The notes under the pieces are model-generated. The model saw only the letters and a program-made list of their open reading frames with translations, ran no database searches and was not told where the DNA came from. From Chitinophaga niabensis (GTDB lineage: Bacteria > Bacteroidota > Bacteroidia > Chitinophagales > Chitinophagaceae): a stretch of DNA of 64,000 nucleotides. The stretch spans positions 5,337,001 through 5,401,000 of the forward strand of contig NZ_CP154260.1 in assembly GCF_039545795.1 (NCBI RefSeq), in the 5' to 3' direction. Of this stretch, positions 52,099 to 60,255 are shown piece after piece (within the stretch, counting starts at the first letter, position 1; each line of letters opens with the position of its first letter). Position numbers and translations under genes: made by a program.

Positions 52099-53845
52099 AC
52101 CGGGGAACGACCCTTCGAAGAAAACCAAGTCCTGGGCAGCGTTGAAAAAACTTTACCAGTTCCTGGGTGCGGAGCAGAAAAACCTGTTGCGTGCATTCCT
52201 GGCTGTGATGCTGAGTACCGCCCTAAACCTTGCGGGGCCAATACTGGCAGGTTATACGATAGACCATTACATTCAGCACAAACAATACTCCGGGGTATTG
52301 ATGATCTGTGGCATTTTACTGGTAATGTATCTCATCGCGTTTGGTGCCAATTATCTGCAAGGGAGGTTGATGGGTAGTATTGGTCAGCGTATGTTATACA
52401 ACCTGCGCAATGCCGTTTTTGGGAAATTACAGGAATTACCGGTGGCTTTCTTTAACCAGAATAAAACAGGTGATCTCATTTCCCGCATCAATAACGACAC
52501 GGAAAAAGTGAACCAATTCTTCTCACAGTCATTGATCCAGTTTTCCAGCAGCATTTTTATGATGGTAGGTGCAGGTATCTTCCTGTTGACCATCAACTTC
52601 CGTTTAGGTGCGGCCTCTTTAGTGCCGGCATTGCTGCTGTTGGTTTTTACCCGGCTGATCTCTCCCTGGGTAAGACGCAGGAACGCGGATAACATGAAAA
52701 GCACCGGCGGCCTGAGTTCCGAGATCCAGGAAAGCCTGAATAACTTTAAAGTGATCATTGCTTTCAACCGCCGGGATTATTTCAGGAAACGATTTGAGGA
52801 AGCGAATACTAAGAACTATAAGACAGCCATCGGTGCAGGTTTGGCTAACAATATCTTTATGCCGGTGTTTGGCTTGTCTGCCCATATCGCGCAAATGACG
52901 GTACTGGGCTATGGTATTTATATGATATCAGCAGGTGATTTCACCGTGGGTTTACTGATCAGCTTCCTCGCTTACGTGACCAATTTCTACAACCCTATCC
53001 GGCAGCTGGCGGCTTTATGGGCAAACTTCCAGGTAGCATTAGCGGGCTGGGACAGGATAGCAGAAATACTCTCTATGGAATCCAACCTGGAAACACTGCC
53101 TGCTTCGAAGAGCATTTCCGGCAACGGTGCTGTACTAACTTTCCAGGATGTATATTTTGCTTACCCGGATGGGAAGGCCGTACTGCATCATGTAAATCTT
53201 CAACTGGAACGCGGTAAAACTTATGCATTCGTAGGGCCTACCGGTGGTGGTAAAACTACTACAGCCTCCTTAATGGCCAGGTTATATGATCCAACAAAGG
53301 GCACTGTATTACTTCATGGGAAAGACCTCCGTACCTATGAACCTTCAGAACGAAGCGCCAAAATAGGTTTCATTCTGCAGGAGCCTTTTCTCTTCAGTGG
53401 CACCATCCGCGATAATATCCTTTATGGTAATGAACAGTATAAAGATCATTCCAATGAACAATTGATTGCTGTATTAGGAGAAGCCAACCTGGACAGCCTG
53501 TTGTCCCGTTTTGAAAATGGACTGGAAACACCTGTACTGGCCAGTGGCGATGCCATCAGTCTTGGGCAGAAACAACTGATTGTTTTTATCCGTGCCATCT
53601 TACGGAAACCAGAGTTACTGATACTGGACGAAGCCACTGCCAATATTGATACCGTAACGGAACAACTACTGGAAAGCATCCTAAAGAACCTGCCTGCCGA
53701 AACTACCCGTGTGATCATTGCTCACCGGTTAAATACAATCGAAAATGCAGATGAGATCTATTTTGTGAATGCCGGTGAAGTACAACGGGCAGGGTCTCTT
53801 GATCATGCCGTGAATATGCTGCTGCATGAAAAGCGGGAAAGCTGA
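52079..53845 (+). CDS. Heterodimeric ABC exporter subunit, catalytic (TM288-like)
   Basis: 588 residues from ATG at 52079, which overlaps the upstream stop by 20 bp; a longer frame to 52040 is not used. Six-helix membrane domain then ATPase: Walker A GPTGGGKTT near 386, Walker B LILDEATANID with the normal Glu, His in IIAHRLNT. The signature is ISLGQKQL in place of LSGGQ. The altered signature is where it would contact the partner's degenerate site, so the pair has one working and one regulatory ATP site. Confidence 0.92.
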   Translation: MNYNLNKPGNDPSKKTKSWAALKKLYQFLGAEQKNLLRAFLAVMLSTALNLAGPILAGYTIDHYIQHKQYSGVLMICGILLVMYLIAFGANYLQGRLMGSIGQRMLYNLRNAVFGKLQELPVAFFNQNKTGDLISRINNDTEKVNQFFSQSLIQFSSSIFMMVGAGIFLLTINFRLGAASLVPALLLLVFTRLISPWVRRRNADNMKSTGGLSSEIQESLNNFKVIIAFNRRDYFRKRFEEANTKNYKTAIGAGLANNIFMPVFGLSAHIAQMTVLGYGIYMISAGDFTVGLLISFLAYVTNFYNPIRQLAALWANFQVALAGWDRIAEILSMESNLETLPASKSISGNGAVLTFQDVYFAYPDGKAVLHHVNLQLERGKTYAFVGPTGGGKTTTASLMARLYDPTKGTVLLHGKDLRTYEPSERSAKIGFILQEPFLFSGTIRDNILYGNEQYKDHSNEQLIAVLGEANLDSLLSRFENGLETPVLASGDAISLGQKQLIVFIRAILRKPELLILDEATANIDTVTEQLLESILKNLPAETTRVIIAHRLNTIENADEIYFVNAGEVQRAGSLDHAVNMLLHEKRES

Positions 53846-53855
53846 TGGTACTAAT

Positions 53856-53892
53856 CTACTATTGATCACGCTTTGTACCCATAGTAGTTTTG
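53856..53892 (+). promoter_or_regulatory. Promoter of the prolyl oligopeptidase gene
   Basis: TTG (53862-53864), 20-nt spacer, TAGTTTTG (53885-53892), and 3 nt to the ATG at 53896, hence a leaderless layout. An inverted repeat CTACTAT (53856-53862) and ATAGTAG (53881-53887) straddles it. Confidence 0.6.
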
Positions 53893-53895
53893 GGT

Positions 53896-56067
53896 ATGAA
53901 AAAGTTTTTTATTGTAATAGCCTGGGTACTTCCCTGCATTGTTGTTAGTGCCCAATACAAATACCCCCCTACCAAACAGGTAGCAGTAACTGATAATTAT
54001 TTCGGTACAAAGATCGCAGATCCTTATCGCTGGATAGAAGACATGGACCATGCGGAAACACAGCAATGGTTTAAAGCACAAGGTGCGCTCACGCATCAAT
54101 GGCTGGACAGTATAACAGGAAGAGCTGCGCTGCGGGAAGAGATACTGCAATTGTACAACCTGTCCAGACCCGGCAGGTTAAGCAGCAATGTAGAGATCTA
54201 TGAAAGGGGCAACCGCTTCTTTTACAAAAAGGAAAGTCCGGAGTCACCCGTACCTGTGATCTGCTATCGCGAGGGACGAAATGGAACTGAAAAACTCCTG
54301 GTTAATCCGAGCACCTTCTCTATGGGTAAAAGTATAGAGGTGACGTTTTTCCTTCCATCGGATGATGGTAAGAAACTGGCCTTCGGTTTATGTGAGAATG
54401 GAAAAGAGCTATCCGCGATCCGCATCATTGAAGTGGAAACGCAACAACTCTTTCCCGAAGTACTGTATCCATCCTGGTTCGGCATATCCCGCTGGACGGA
54501 TGATAATAAGGGGTTCCTCTACACCAGGAATATGAACGACAATGTGAATGACAGTAATATGCTGCTCCACACAAAAGTGTTCTATCATACAGTAGGAACA
54601 GATGAAAGCAGGGACCGGGAGATCTTCTCAAAAACCACAGCTCCGGGTATAGACCTTGAGCCACGGGATATATTATGGGTAGATATCTCGGATGACAACA
54701 AATATATGATCGCTTACGCAGCCTCTGTGCTGAATGAATTCAAATCATTCATTGCACCTGTATCCGAGATGTTTACATCCCGGATCCCATGGAAACCTGT
54801 TACAAAAATTGAAGACGGCATTAAAAGTATTCACCTCAAAGGAGATCAGATCTTTTTCCTATCTCATCAGAACGCAGGTAATTTCAGGGTATTACAAACA
54901 AGTGTTACAGCACCTGACGTGCATCATGCAAAAGTGATCATACCGGAAAGTACGCAACTGCTGGAAAGGGTAAGTATGAGTAAAGATCATCTGCTGCTCA
55001 CTTATTCGGATGGTGTAAGCAATACTTTACAGCGATATGATATATCCAGTGGAAAACTATCCGCTATCCCACTTCCTTTAAAAGGCACCATCAATGTAAC
55101 ATTGACCAATTCATTTAAGAACGATGGTATCATAGAGATATCTTCCTGGGTTATGCCTCCCACCAAATTTGACATGGATGCATCGGGCCATTTGAGCAGG
55201 AGCCGTTTTGAAACAGGTGCTGTTATTCCCGGCAGTGAAGATATTATAGTGGAAGAAGTAAACGCTAAAGGGCATGATGGCGTGATGATACCACTCTCCA
55301 TATTTTACAGGAAGGATGTAAAGAAAGATGGTAGGGCTCCCTGCCTGATCAGCGGATATGGAAGTTATGGCATCAGCACACATCCTTTCTTTCATCCCGG
55401 TTTTGTGGCCATGGTAAATAAAGGTATGGTTGTAGCGATCGCGCATGTGCGGGGTGGCGGAGAAAAAGGGAATGCCTGGCGGCAGGGAGGATATAAAAAG
55501 ACCAAACCCAATACCTGGAAAGACCTTATTTCCTGCGCAGAATATCTTGTTACCAATAAATATACGTCTCCCAAAAGAATGGCTGCACATGGGGCAAGTG
55601 CCGGCGGCATTACAGTCGGGCGTGCAATTACAGAGCGGCCGGACCTTTTTGCAGCTGGTATCAGTGAAGTAGGATTGAATAATATGTTGCGTGCGGAACT
55701 GGCTCCCAATGGACCTAACAATGCACGGGAATTTGGCACCGTTAAAGACAGTACGGAATACCTGGGGCTCCTGGAGATGGACAGCTACCATCATGTAAAA
55801 AAAGGAGTAGCTTATCCAGCTATCCTTACTACAGTGGGTATGAATGATCCACGGGTGGCAGCCTGGGAAACGGCTAAGTTTGCTGCAGCGTTGCAACAAT
55901 CATCCACATCCGGTAAACCAGTGTTGCTGTCTGTTAATTACAGAGCCGGACATCGTACGGATGATAAAGTGATTGCTGCGGAAAGATATACGGATGTCAT
56001 TGCATTTGCCTTGTGGCAATGCGGGCATCCGGATTTCAAGTTGAAGGGAAGCCCTGGGCATCCATAA
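53896..56067 (+). CDS. Prolyl oligopeptidase family serine peptidase (S9)
   Basis: 723 residues. ATG at 53896 is chosen over TTG at 53890, which lies inside the -7 element. Signal peptide MKKFFIVIAWVLPCIVVSAQ. Beta-propeller opening DPYRWIEDMDH, then the alpha/beta hydrolase catalytic domain with Ser in HGASAGGITVGRA (near 570), Asp in GMNDPRV and His in YRAGHRTDD (near 686). It cleaves short peptides, after Pro or basic residues. Its end overlaps the convergent LuxR gene by 32 bp. Confidence 0.93.
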   Translation: MKKFFIVIAWVLPCIVVSAQYKYPPTKQVAVTDNYFGTKIADPYRWIEDMDHAETQQWFKAQGALTHQWLDSITGRAALREEILQLYNLSRPGRLSSNVEIYERGNRFFYKKESPESPVPVICYREGRNGTEKLLVNPSTFSMGKSIEVTFFLPSDDGKKLAFGLCENGKELSAIRIIEVETQQLFPEVLYPSWFGISRWTDDNKGFLYTRNMNDNVNDSNMLLHTKVFYHTVGTDESRDREIFSKTTAPGIDLEPRDILWVDISDDNKYMIAYAASVLNEFKSFIAPVSEMFTSRIPWKPVTKIEDGIKSIHLKGDQIFFLSHQNAGNFRVLQTSVTAPDVHHAKVIIPESTQLLERVSMSKDHLLLTYSDGVSNTLQRYDISSGKLSAIPLPLKGTINVTLTNSFKNDGIIEISSWVMPPTKFDMDASGHLSRSRFETGAVIPGSEDIIVEEVNAKGHDGVMIPLSIFYRKDVKKDGRAPCLISGYGSYGISTHPFFHPGFVAMVNKGMVVAIAHVRGGGEKGNAWRQGGYKKTKPNTWKDLISCAEYLVTNKYTSPKRMAAHGASAGGITVGRAITERPDLFAAGISEVGLNNMLRAELAPNGPNNAREFGTVKDSTEYLGLLEMDSYHHVKKGVAYPAILTTVGMNDPRVAAWETAKFAAALQQSSTSGKPVLLSVNYRAGHRTDDKVIAAERYTDVIAFALWQCGHPDFKLKGSPGHP

Positions 56068-56815
56068 CAGCAGATCTGTTGAGGAGCTCAATGGCATTGT
56101 TCACCTGGAATTTCTGAAACAGTTTCTGCCGCATATTGCGCACGGTGTTGTGGCTGATGCCCAGTATACCTGCGATCTCTTTGGTAGAAAATCCCTGTTT
56201 CATCAGCGGCAACAGTTCATGCTCTCTTGGAGAAAGCTGGCTGGTTGCTTCTGCAGATGCACTGTATCCGCTCATCCTTTTTCCTTCTTTATAACAGGTC
56301 ATTTTAACGCCTGTAAAAGGTGTTTCATGGCTGATATCACGGAGCAGCATATAATAAAGGTTCAAATTATCCCTGATGCGAAGCATGGCTTTTTCATCGT
56401 GCAGATGGATATATCTGCCATCCGTGTGCCGCATCCGGTAGTTAAATACGAAACGAAGTTTATGGCGTTCTTCCGGGTCTTCCTCCTGGTATATTTCACT
56501 TACCACCTGGAGTCCTTTGCTATAATCTTCGATATCTGCGTGGTGCATGCGGCCGAAATAAGCCTCTACCTGCAAAGCGTTTGCCAGCGATGCGGTGTCA
56601 ACGCCAAGCAGTTCGCTGGCATTATCACTTACATAGAAAAAGCCCTGGTGCATAAATCTGCAGGTACAGATCACCCAGCTGGGAAAGATCTTCTGTAGAT
56701 TCTGAAGGGTATGCATGATCTCTTCATGAATATCTTCCTGCTCCAAACGGGCAGGGCTTGTTACGTATGCAATAATGTTGTTTGTTCTCCTTGCGAGAGA
56801 AATGGGGGTGTGCAT
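56036..56815 (-). CDS. PAS-like sensor with LuxR-type helix-turn-helix
   Basis: 259 residues. Residues 60-165 (FYVSDNASELLGVDTASLAN, RYIHLHDEKAMLRIRDN) resemble a PAS fold; the C-terminus LSPREHELLPLMKQGFSTKE, IAGILGISHNTVRNMRQKL is a GerE/LuxR helix-turn-helix. It faces the cupin operon across a 263-bp gap with an 18-bp palindrome next to that operon's -33 element, which suggests that it is the activator. Ligand unknown. Confidence 0.85.
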   Translation of the reverse strand: MHTPISLARRTNNIIAYVTSPARLEQEDIHEEIMHTLQNLQKIFPSWVICTCRFMHQGFFYVSDNASELLGVDTASLANALQVEAYFGRMHHADIEDYSKGLQVVSEIYQEEDPEERHKLRFVFNYRMRHTDGRYIHLHDEKAMLRIRDNLNLYYMLLRDISHETPFTGVKMTCYKEGKRMSGYSASAEATSQLSPREHELLPLMKQGFSTKEIAGILGISHNTVRNMRQKLFQKFQVNNAIELLNRSAVMDAQGFPST

Positions 56816-56894
56816 GGGGTTCGCGGTTGAAATTTATAAACAAGTAGGTCCTTTCCGGTAAAAACAAAGCTATTCCCATTGTTTTTCCCCCGCA

Positions 56895-57041
56895 ATCCCC
56901 AAACCTGGGGATATGGGGATGGTATAAATATACCATTGCCCGGGGCTTGTTCCACTGGTAATTTTGTGCATGGAAGGTTAGGTATAGAAAACCATTCCTG
57001 CACGGCAGACGGCGTAAAGGTTTAACAGGGCGCTGTCTGCC
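56895..57041 (+). promoter_or_regulatory. Cupin-operon control region: palindromes, promoter and leader hairpin
   Basis: ATCCCC-AAACCT-GGGGAT (56895-56912); ATGGTATA-AA-TATACCAT (56919-56936); TTG -33 at 56936-56938; 20-nt spacer; TAATTTTG -7 at 56959-56966. The second palindrome abuts the -33 element, the place for an activator. The 5' leader of about 105 nt contains a hairpin GGCAGAC...GTCTGCC (57004-57041). Nothing else is seen in the 263-bp gap. Confidence 0.65.
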
Positions 57042-57078
57042 CGCGGGTTTGGTTCACCCCAAAAAATAAACGAAAACT

Positions 57079-57618
57079 ATGCAACGAACGATCATTAACC
57101 CCATTTATAAGGACACCGTCACGTTCCTTAAAACATCTGCAGAAACCGGCCATAAATTCTCACTGGGAGAACTGACACTATTGCCCGGAGGTGGCAATCC
57201 GCCACATTATCATTCGGCATTTACAGAAACGTTCACTGCCGTAAAAGGCATCCTGGGATTGCGCCTGCGCCATGAAGAGATCTACCTGAAGCCGGGAGAA
57301 GAATACACGGTGCCCATTGGAGAAGTACACAACTTTTTTAATCCGGGCACTGAGGAGATCACTTTTCATGTAAAGTTCACACCCGGGCATGAAGGAATGG
57401 AGCATGCATTACGCATTGCTTATGGATTGGCAACAGATGGCCTGACCGACAAAAAGGGCATGCCCAAAAGCCTGATAGCAGCTGCTTTGATCATGGATAT
57501 GGGCAACTCTTATCCTACCGGTTTCTTTTCTGTACTAAGGCCCCTGCTTTCCTTTCTGGCAAAAAAAGCAAAGCAGAAAGGGGTTGACAAAGCATTGATC
57601 CTTAAATACTGTAAATAA
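57079..57618 (+). CDS. Cupin domain protein
   Basis: 179 residues. Cupin motif 1 is in PPHYHSAFTETFTAVKG (His, His and Glu metal ligands) with LKPGEEYTVPIGEVHNFF as motif 2 (His). The C-terminal third has a hydrophobic helix (ALIMDMGNSYPTGFFSVLRPL). It could be a small dioxygenase or isomerase, or a sensor. It is the first gene of an operon of five with 4-12 bp between most genes and has a bipartite promoter. Confidence 0.86.
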   Translation: MQRTIINPIYKDTVTFLKTSAETGHKFSLGELTLLPGGGNPPHYHSAFTETFTAVKGILGLRLRHEEIYLKPGEEYTVPIGEVHNFFNPGTEEITFHVKFTPGHEGMEHALRIAYGLATDGLTDKKGMPKSLIAAALIMDMGNSYPTGFFSVLRPLLSFLAKKAKQKGVDKALILKYCK

Positions 57619-57630
57619 AACCCCCAAATA

Positions 57631-58110
57631 ATGAATAGTAAATGGATTGAGTTAAGCCTCAGCATCACCATCTTTTTATCCGGTCTTTCCGGCGGTATTG
57701 GATTTTTTACGGCCATGGGAGGTAATCCGGCTATGGTGAAACTAAGCGCCCGCAGCTTTGTGGAATACTGGCAACAGATAGACAATTTCATGGGCGCAAG
57801 GATGCCTGTATTCGGCCCGCTCCTTTTAAGTTCCCTTATGATCAGCACCATCCTGCTGTTTAAGGAATGGCGCTCTCCTTCCTTCTGGCTGATGCTGTCT
57901 GCCTGTTTTGTTGCCATAGCAGACATCGTATTCACCCTCAATGTAAATCATCCACTTAACAGGCTTATACAAAGCTGGGATCTGAATAACCTGCCCGCTA
58001 ATGTGCAGCAGATAAAGATGAAAGTGATCCAGGCTTTTAACATCAGGCTTCTGCTGATGATAGGCACTTTTGTGCTGGTGGTATTATCTGTATGGTCAAG
58101 AAAAAAATAA
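57631..58110 (+). CDS. DUF1772 / anthrone-oxygenase-like membrane protein
   Basis: 159 residues with four hydrophobic segments (SLSITIFLSGLSGGIGFF, LLLSSLMISTILLF, FWLMLSACFVAIADIVFTL and IRLLLMIGTFVLVVLSVW). NHPLNRLIQSW is the conserved loop that contains the N-x-P-(I/L)-N motif of DUF1772/anthrone oxygenases. Substrate unknown. Second gene of the cupin operon, 12 bp after it. Confidence 0.8.
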   Translation: MNSKWIELSLSITIFLSGLSGGIGFFTAMGGNPAMVKLSARSFVEYWQQIDNFMGARMPVFGPLLLSSLMISTILLFKEWRSPSFWLMLSACFVAIADIVFTLNVNHPLNRLIQSWDLNNLPANVQQIKMKVIQAFNIRLLLMIGTFVLVVLSVWSRKK

Positions 58111-58114
58111 ACAT

Positions 58115-58462
58115 ATGAAAACAGTACTGATTGCGCTCGTAACCCTATTGTTCATAGGGGAAAACAATTTAACAGGAAGATGGGAATCTGTTCCCGCTCC
58201 AAATGGAAATGTAACCGGTGTGGTCTTTAAAACAGACAACTCTTTTGAAGGTTATATCAACAAGAAACCTTTCGTTACCGGCAAATATACGCTGGAAGGT
58301 GACGTACTCACTTTTACGGATAATGGCTGTAATGGTGCGAAGGGAGTATATAAACTCAACTTCTTCAGCGGAACTGATTCCCTGCGGTTCCAGCCTGTGG
58401 ATGATACCTGCAGCAGAAGAAAAGCAGGCATGAGCAGGCTGGTTATGGGAAGGGTAAAATAA
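58115..58462 (+). CDS. Small secreted protein, lipocalin-like
   Basis: 115 residues from ATG at 58115; the frame extends to 58070 but overlaps the previous gene. A short hydrophobic signal (TVLIALVTLLFIGE) is followed by a beta-rich domain NLTGRWESVPAPNG, GNVTGVVFKTDNSF, FTDNGCNGAKGVYKLNF with Cys pairs. It resembles the lipocalin-like or DUF-type periplasmic proteins that sit in stress operons. The third gene of the cupin operon. Confidence 0.65.
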   Translation: MKTVLIALVTLLFIGENNLTGRWESVPAPNGNVTGVVFKTDNSFEGYINKKPFVTGKYTLEGDVLTFTDNGCNGAKGVYKLNFFSGTDSLRFQPVDDTCSRRKAGMSRLVMGRVK

Positions 58463-58467
58463 TTCTA

Positions 58468-59400
58468 ATGAAAACAACCATCATCTTTATTATCACAGTG
58501 CTTTTTGTTACGCAGGTTTCTTTTAATAGTAAGGAACCTGCTAACAAAGCAGCGCTGGGTGAAATGTTATTTTCAGACCCCATTCTTTCAAGGGACAGGA
58601 CCATCAGCTGCGCCAGTTGCCATAAACCGGCATTTGCTTTTGCAGATACCGCTGCGGTTAGTTTGGGCGTAAAAAACAAACGCGGTATAAGGAACACGCC
58701 TACTGCCATGAACATATCTTCTCAACGCACTTTCTTTTGGGATGGAAGGGCTAAAAGCCTGGAAGAACAGGCGCTGGCTCCCATTGAGAATCCAGATGAA
58801 ATGGACCTGTCCATTGCAGAAGCAGTACAAAGGCTGAATGAAAACGCTGCATACCAGCAATATTTCAGGAATATATTTAATGCTCCCCCCAACAGTACTA
58901 ACCTGGCCATCGCCATCGCAGCTTTTGAGCGTACATTGGAAACGAGCAATAGCCCTTTTGATAACTGGAAGTTCTCGGATGATTCAATGGCAGTAAGCGA
59001 TGCAGCCAAGAGAGGGTTCCTGCTTTTCAATGGTAAAGCGCAATGCGTTAAATGTCATTTTGGAGCAGATTTTACGGCGAATGAATTCAGGAATATTGGC
59101 CTGTTCAATGGCAAAGAATTAAATGATAGCGGCCGGGCTGTTATATCAGGTGATAAAACTGAAACCGGGAAATTCAAAACACCCGGGCTTCGCAATGTTG
59201 CGATCACTGCGCCCTATATGCATAACGGGATGTTTAAAACATTACGCGAAGTAATTGATTTTTATAATGAGCCGGATAAATTCGTGGAGAAGGCAATAGA
59301 CCGGGACACTATACTGGCTAAACCAATGGGCTTAAGCGAGGAGGAGAAAAATGACCTGCTGGCATTCCTTCGTTCATTGACAGATAAAAGGTTTAATTGA
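58468..59400 (+). CDS. Di-haem cytochrome c peroxidase family protein
   Basis: 310 residues with a signal peptide (IIFIITVLFVTQVSFN) and two haem-binding motifs, CASCH (48-52) and CVKCH (193-197), plus Met in APYMHNGM. TFFWDGRAKSLEEQALAPI and NPDEMDL are standard for CcpA/MauG-like peroxidases. In the periplasm it reduces H2O2 or oxidises a partner with the two haems. It needs cytochrome c maturation genes elsewhere. Fourth gene of the cupin operon, 5 bp after the previous one. Confidence 0.92.
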   Translation: MKTTIIFIITVLFVTQVSFNSKEPANKAALGEMLFSDPILSRDRTISCASCHKPAFAFADTAAVSLGVKNKRGIRNTPTAMNISSQRTFFWDGRAKSLEEQALAPIENPDEMDLSIAEAVQRLNENAAYQQYFRNIFNAPPNSTNLAIAIAAFERTLETSNSPFDNWKFSDDSMAVSDAAKRGFLLFNGKAQCVKCHFGADFTANEFRNIGLFNGKELNDSGRAVISGDKTETGKFKTPGLRNVAITAPYMHNGMFKTLREVIDFYNEPDKFVEKAIDRDTILAKPMGLSEEEKNDLLAFLRSLTDKRFN

Positions 59401-59452
59401 TGTAATTTAGGGAATGGATGCGTACGGCATCGTTGCTGAAAACAGTTCAACA

Positions 59453-60133
59453 ATGAAACATATTCTATTTACCCTGCTTGCCTGTTGGTTTACGAATGAT
59501 AATATCATCAGCTATACCGCAGATCCCGCCACACAGGAGATCCGGCTTTATTGGAAAGATAAAAAGGGACAGGTGCTGGGAAGCATTCAACGCCTCAAAG
59601 ATCACCTGGACCACAAGCAGCAAAAACTCATATTCGCCACAAACGGCGGCATGTATAAAATGGATCATTCGCCGGTGGGGCTTTTTATCCAGGATCAGAA
59701 GGTTGTATCTCCCCTGGATACTTCATCCGGCAGGGGTAATTTCTATCTTATGCCTAACGGCGTATTCTATATCACAACTGCTAACAAAGCGGTGATCTGC
59801 CCAACAAGCGATTATCAACATAACGATCAGATCAAATTTGCTACACAATCGGGACCGATGTTATTGATCAATGGCGCTATTCACCCTGCATTCAAAAAAG
59901 GCTCTGTTAACCTGAATGTACGCAATGGCGTGGGCATTCTGCCCGGTAACAAACTACTCTTTGCTATGTCAAAAGAGCCCGTTAATTTCTATGATTTTGC
60001 GGAATACTTCAAAAGCATGGGTTGCTTAAATGCCTTATACCTGGATGGTGTTGTTTCCAGAACATACCTGCCGGAAAAGAACTGGATGCAGACAGATGGT
60101 GATTTCGGGGTGATGATAGGAATTATTAAATGA
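59453..60133 (+). CDS. Phosphodiester glycosidase-like (NAGPA/DUF2233) secreted protein
   Basis: 226 residues from ATG at 59453 (frame open to 59414). A short signal (MKHILFTLLACWF) is followed by ATNGGMYKMDHSPVGLFI, ATQSGPMLLINGAIHP and ALYLDGVVSRTYLP, the conserved NAGPA-domain segments. In eukaryotes the family removes a GlcNAc from a phosphodiester; the bacterial substrate is not known, maybe a teichoic- or phosphoglycan-type polymer. It is the last gene of the cupin operon. Confidence 0.85.
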   Translation: MKHILFTLLACWFTNDNIISYTADPATQEIRLYWKDKKGQVLGSIQRLKDHLDHKQQKLIFATNGGMYKMDHSPVGLFIQDQKVVSPLDTSSGRGNFYLMPNGVFYITTANKAVICPTSDYQHNDQIKFATQSGPMLLINGAIHPAFKKGSVNLNVRNGVGILPGNKLLFAMSKEPVNFYDFAEYFKSMGCLNALYLDGVVSRTYLPEKNWMQTDGDFGVMIGIIK

Positions 60134-60192
60134 GATGCTTTTTGCGGCAATGAACACCCCCTTTTACAATATCCATGAATGTAAATTATGAT

Positions 60193-60200
60193 TATCTTTG
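60193..60200 (+). promoter_or_regulatory. -7 element (TATCTTTG) before the CHAP gene
   Basis: TATCTTTG matches TAnnTTTG; the ATG is at 60256. No TTG at the correct distance was seen. Confidence 0.45.
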
Positions 60201-60255
60201 GAAGGAAGTTAAGTCCCAAACCTGATATATTTTCCAACCCCGAAATCAAACATTT

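Noticed and set aside
55111..55899. 262-codon minus-strand frame opposite the prolyl oligopeptidase
   Set aside because: It lies opposite a clear S9 catalytic domain and shows no known domain; a shadow frame.
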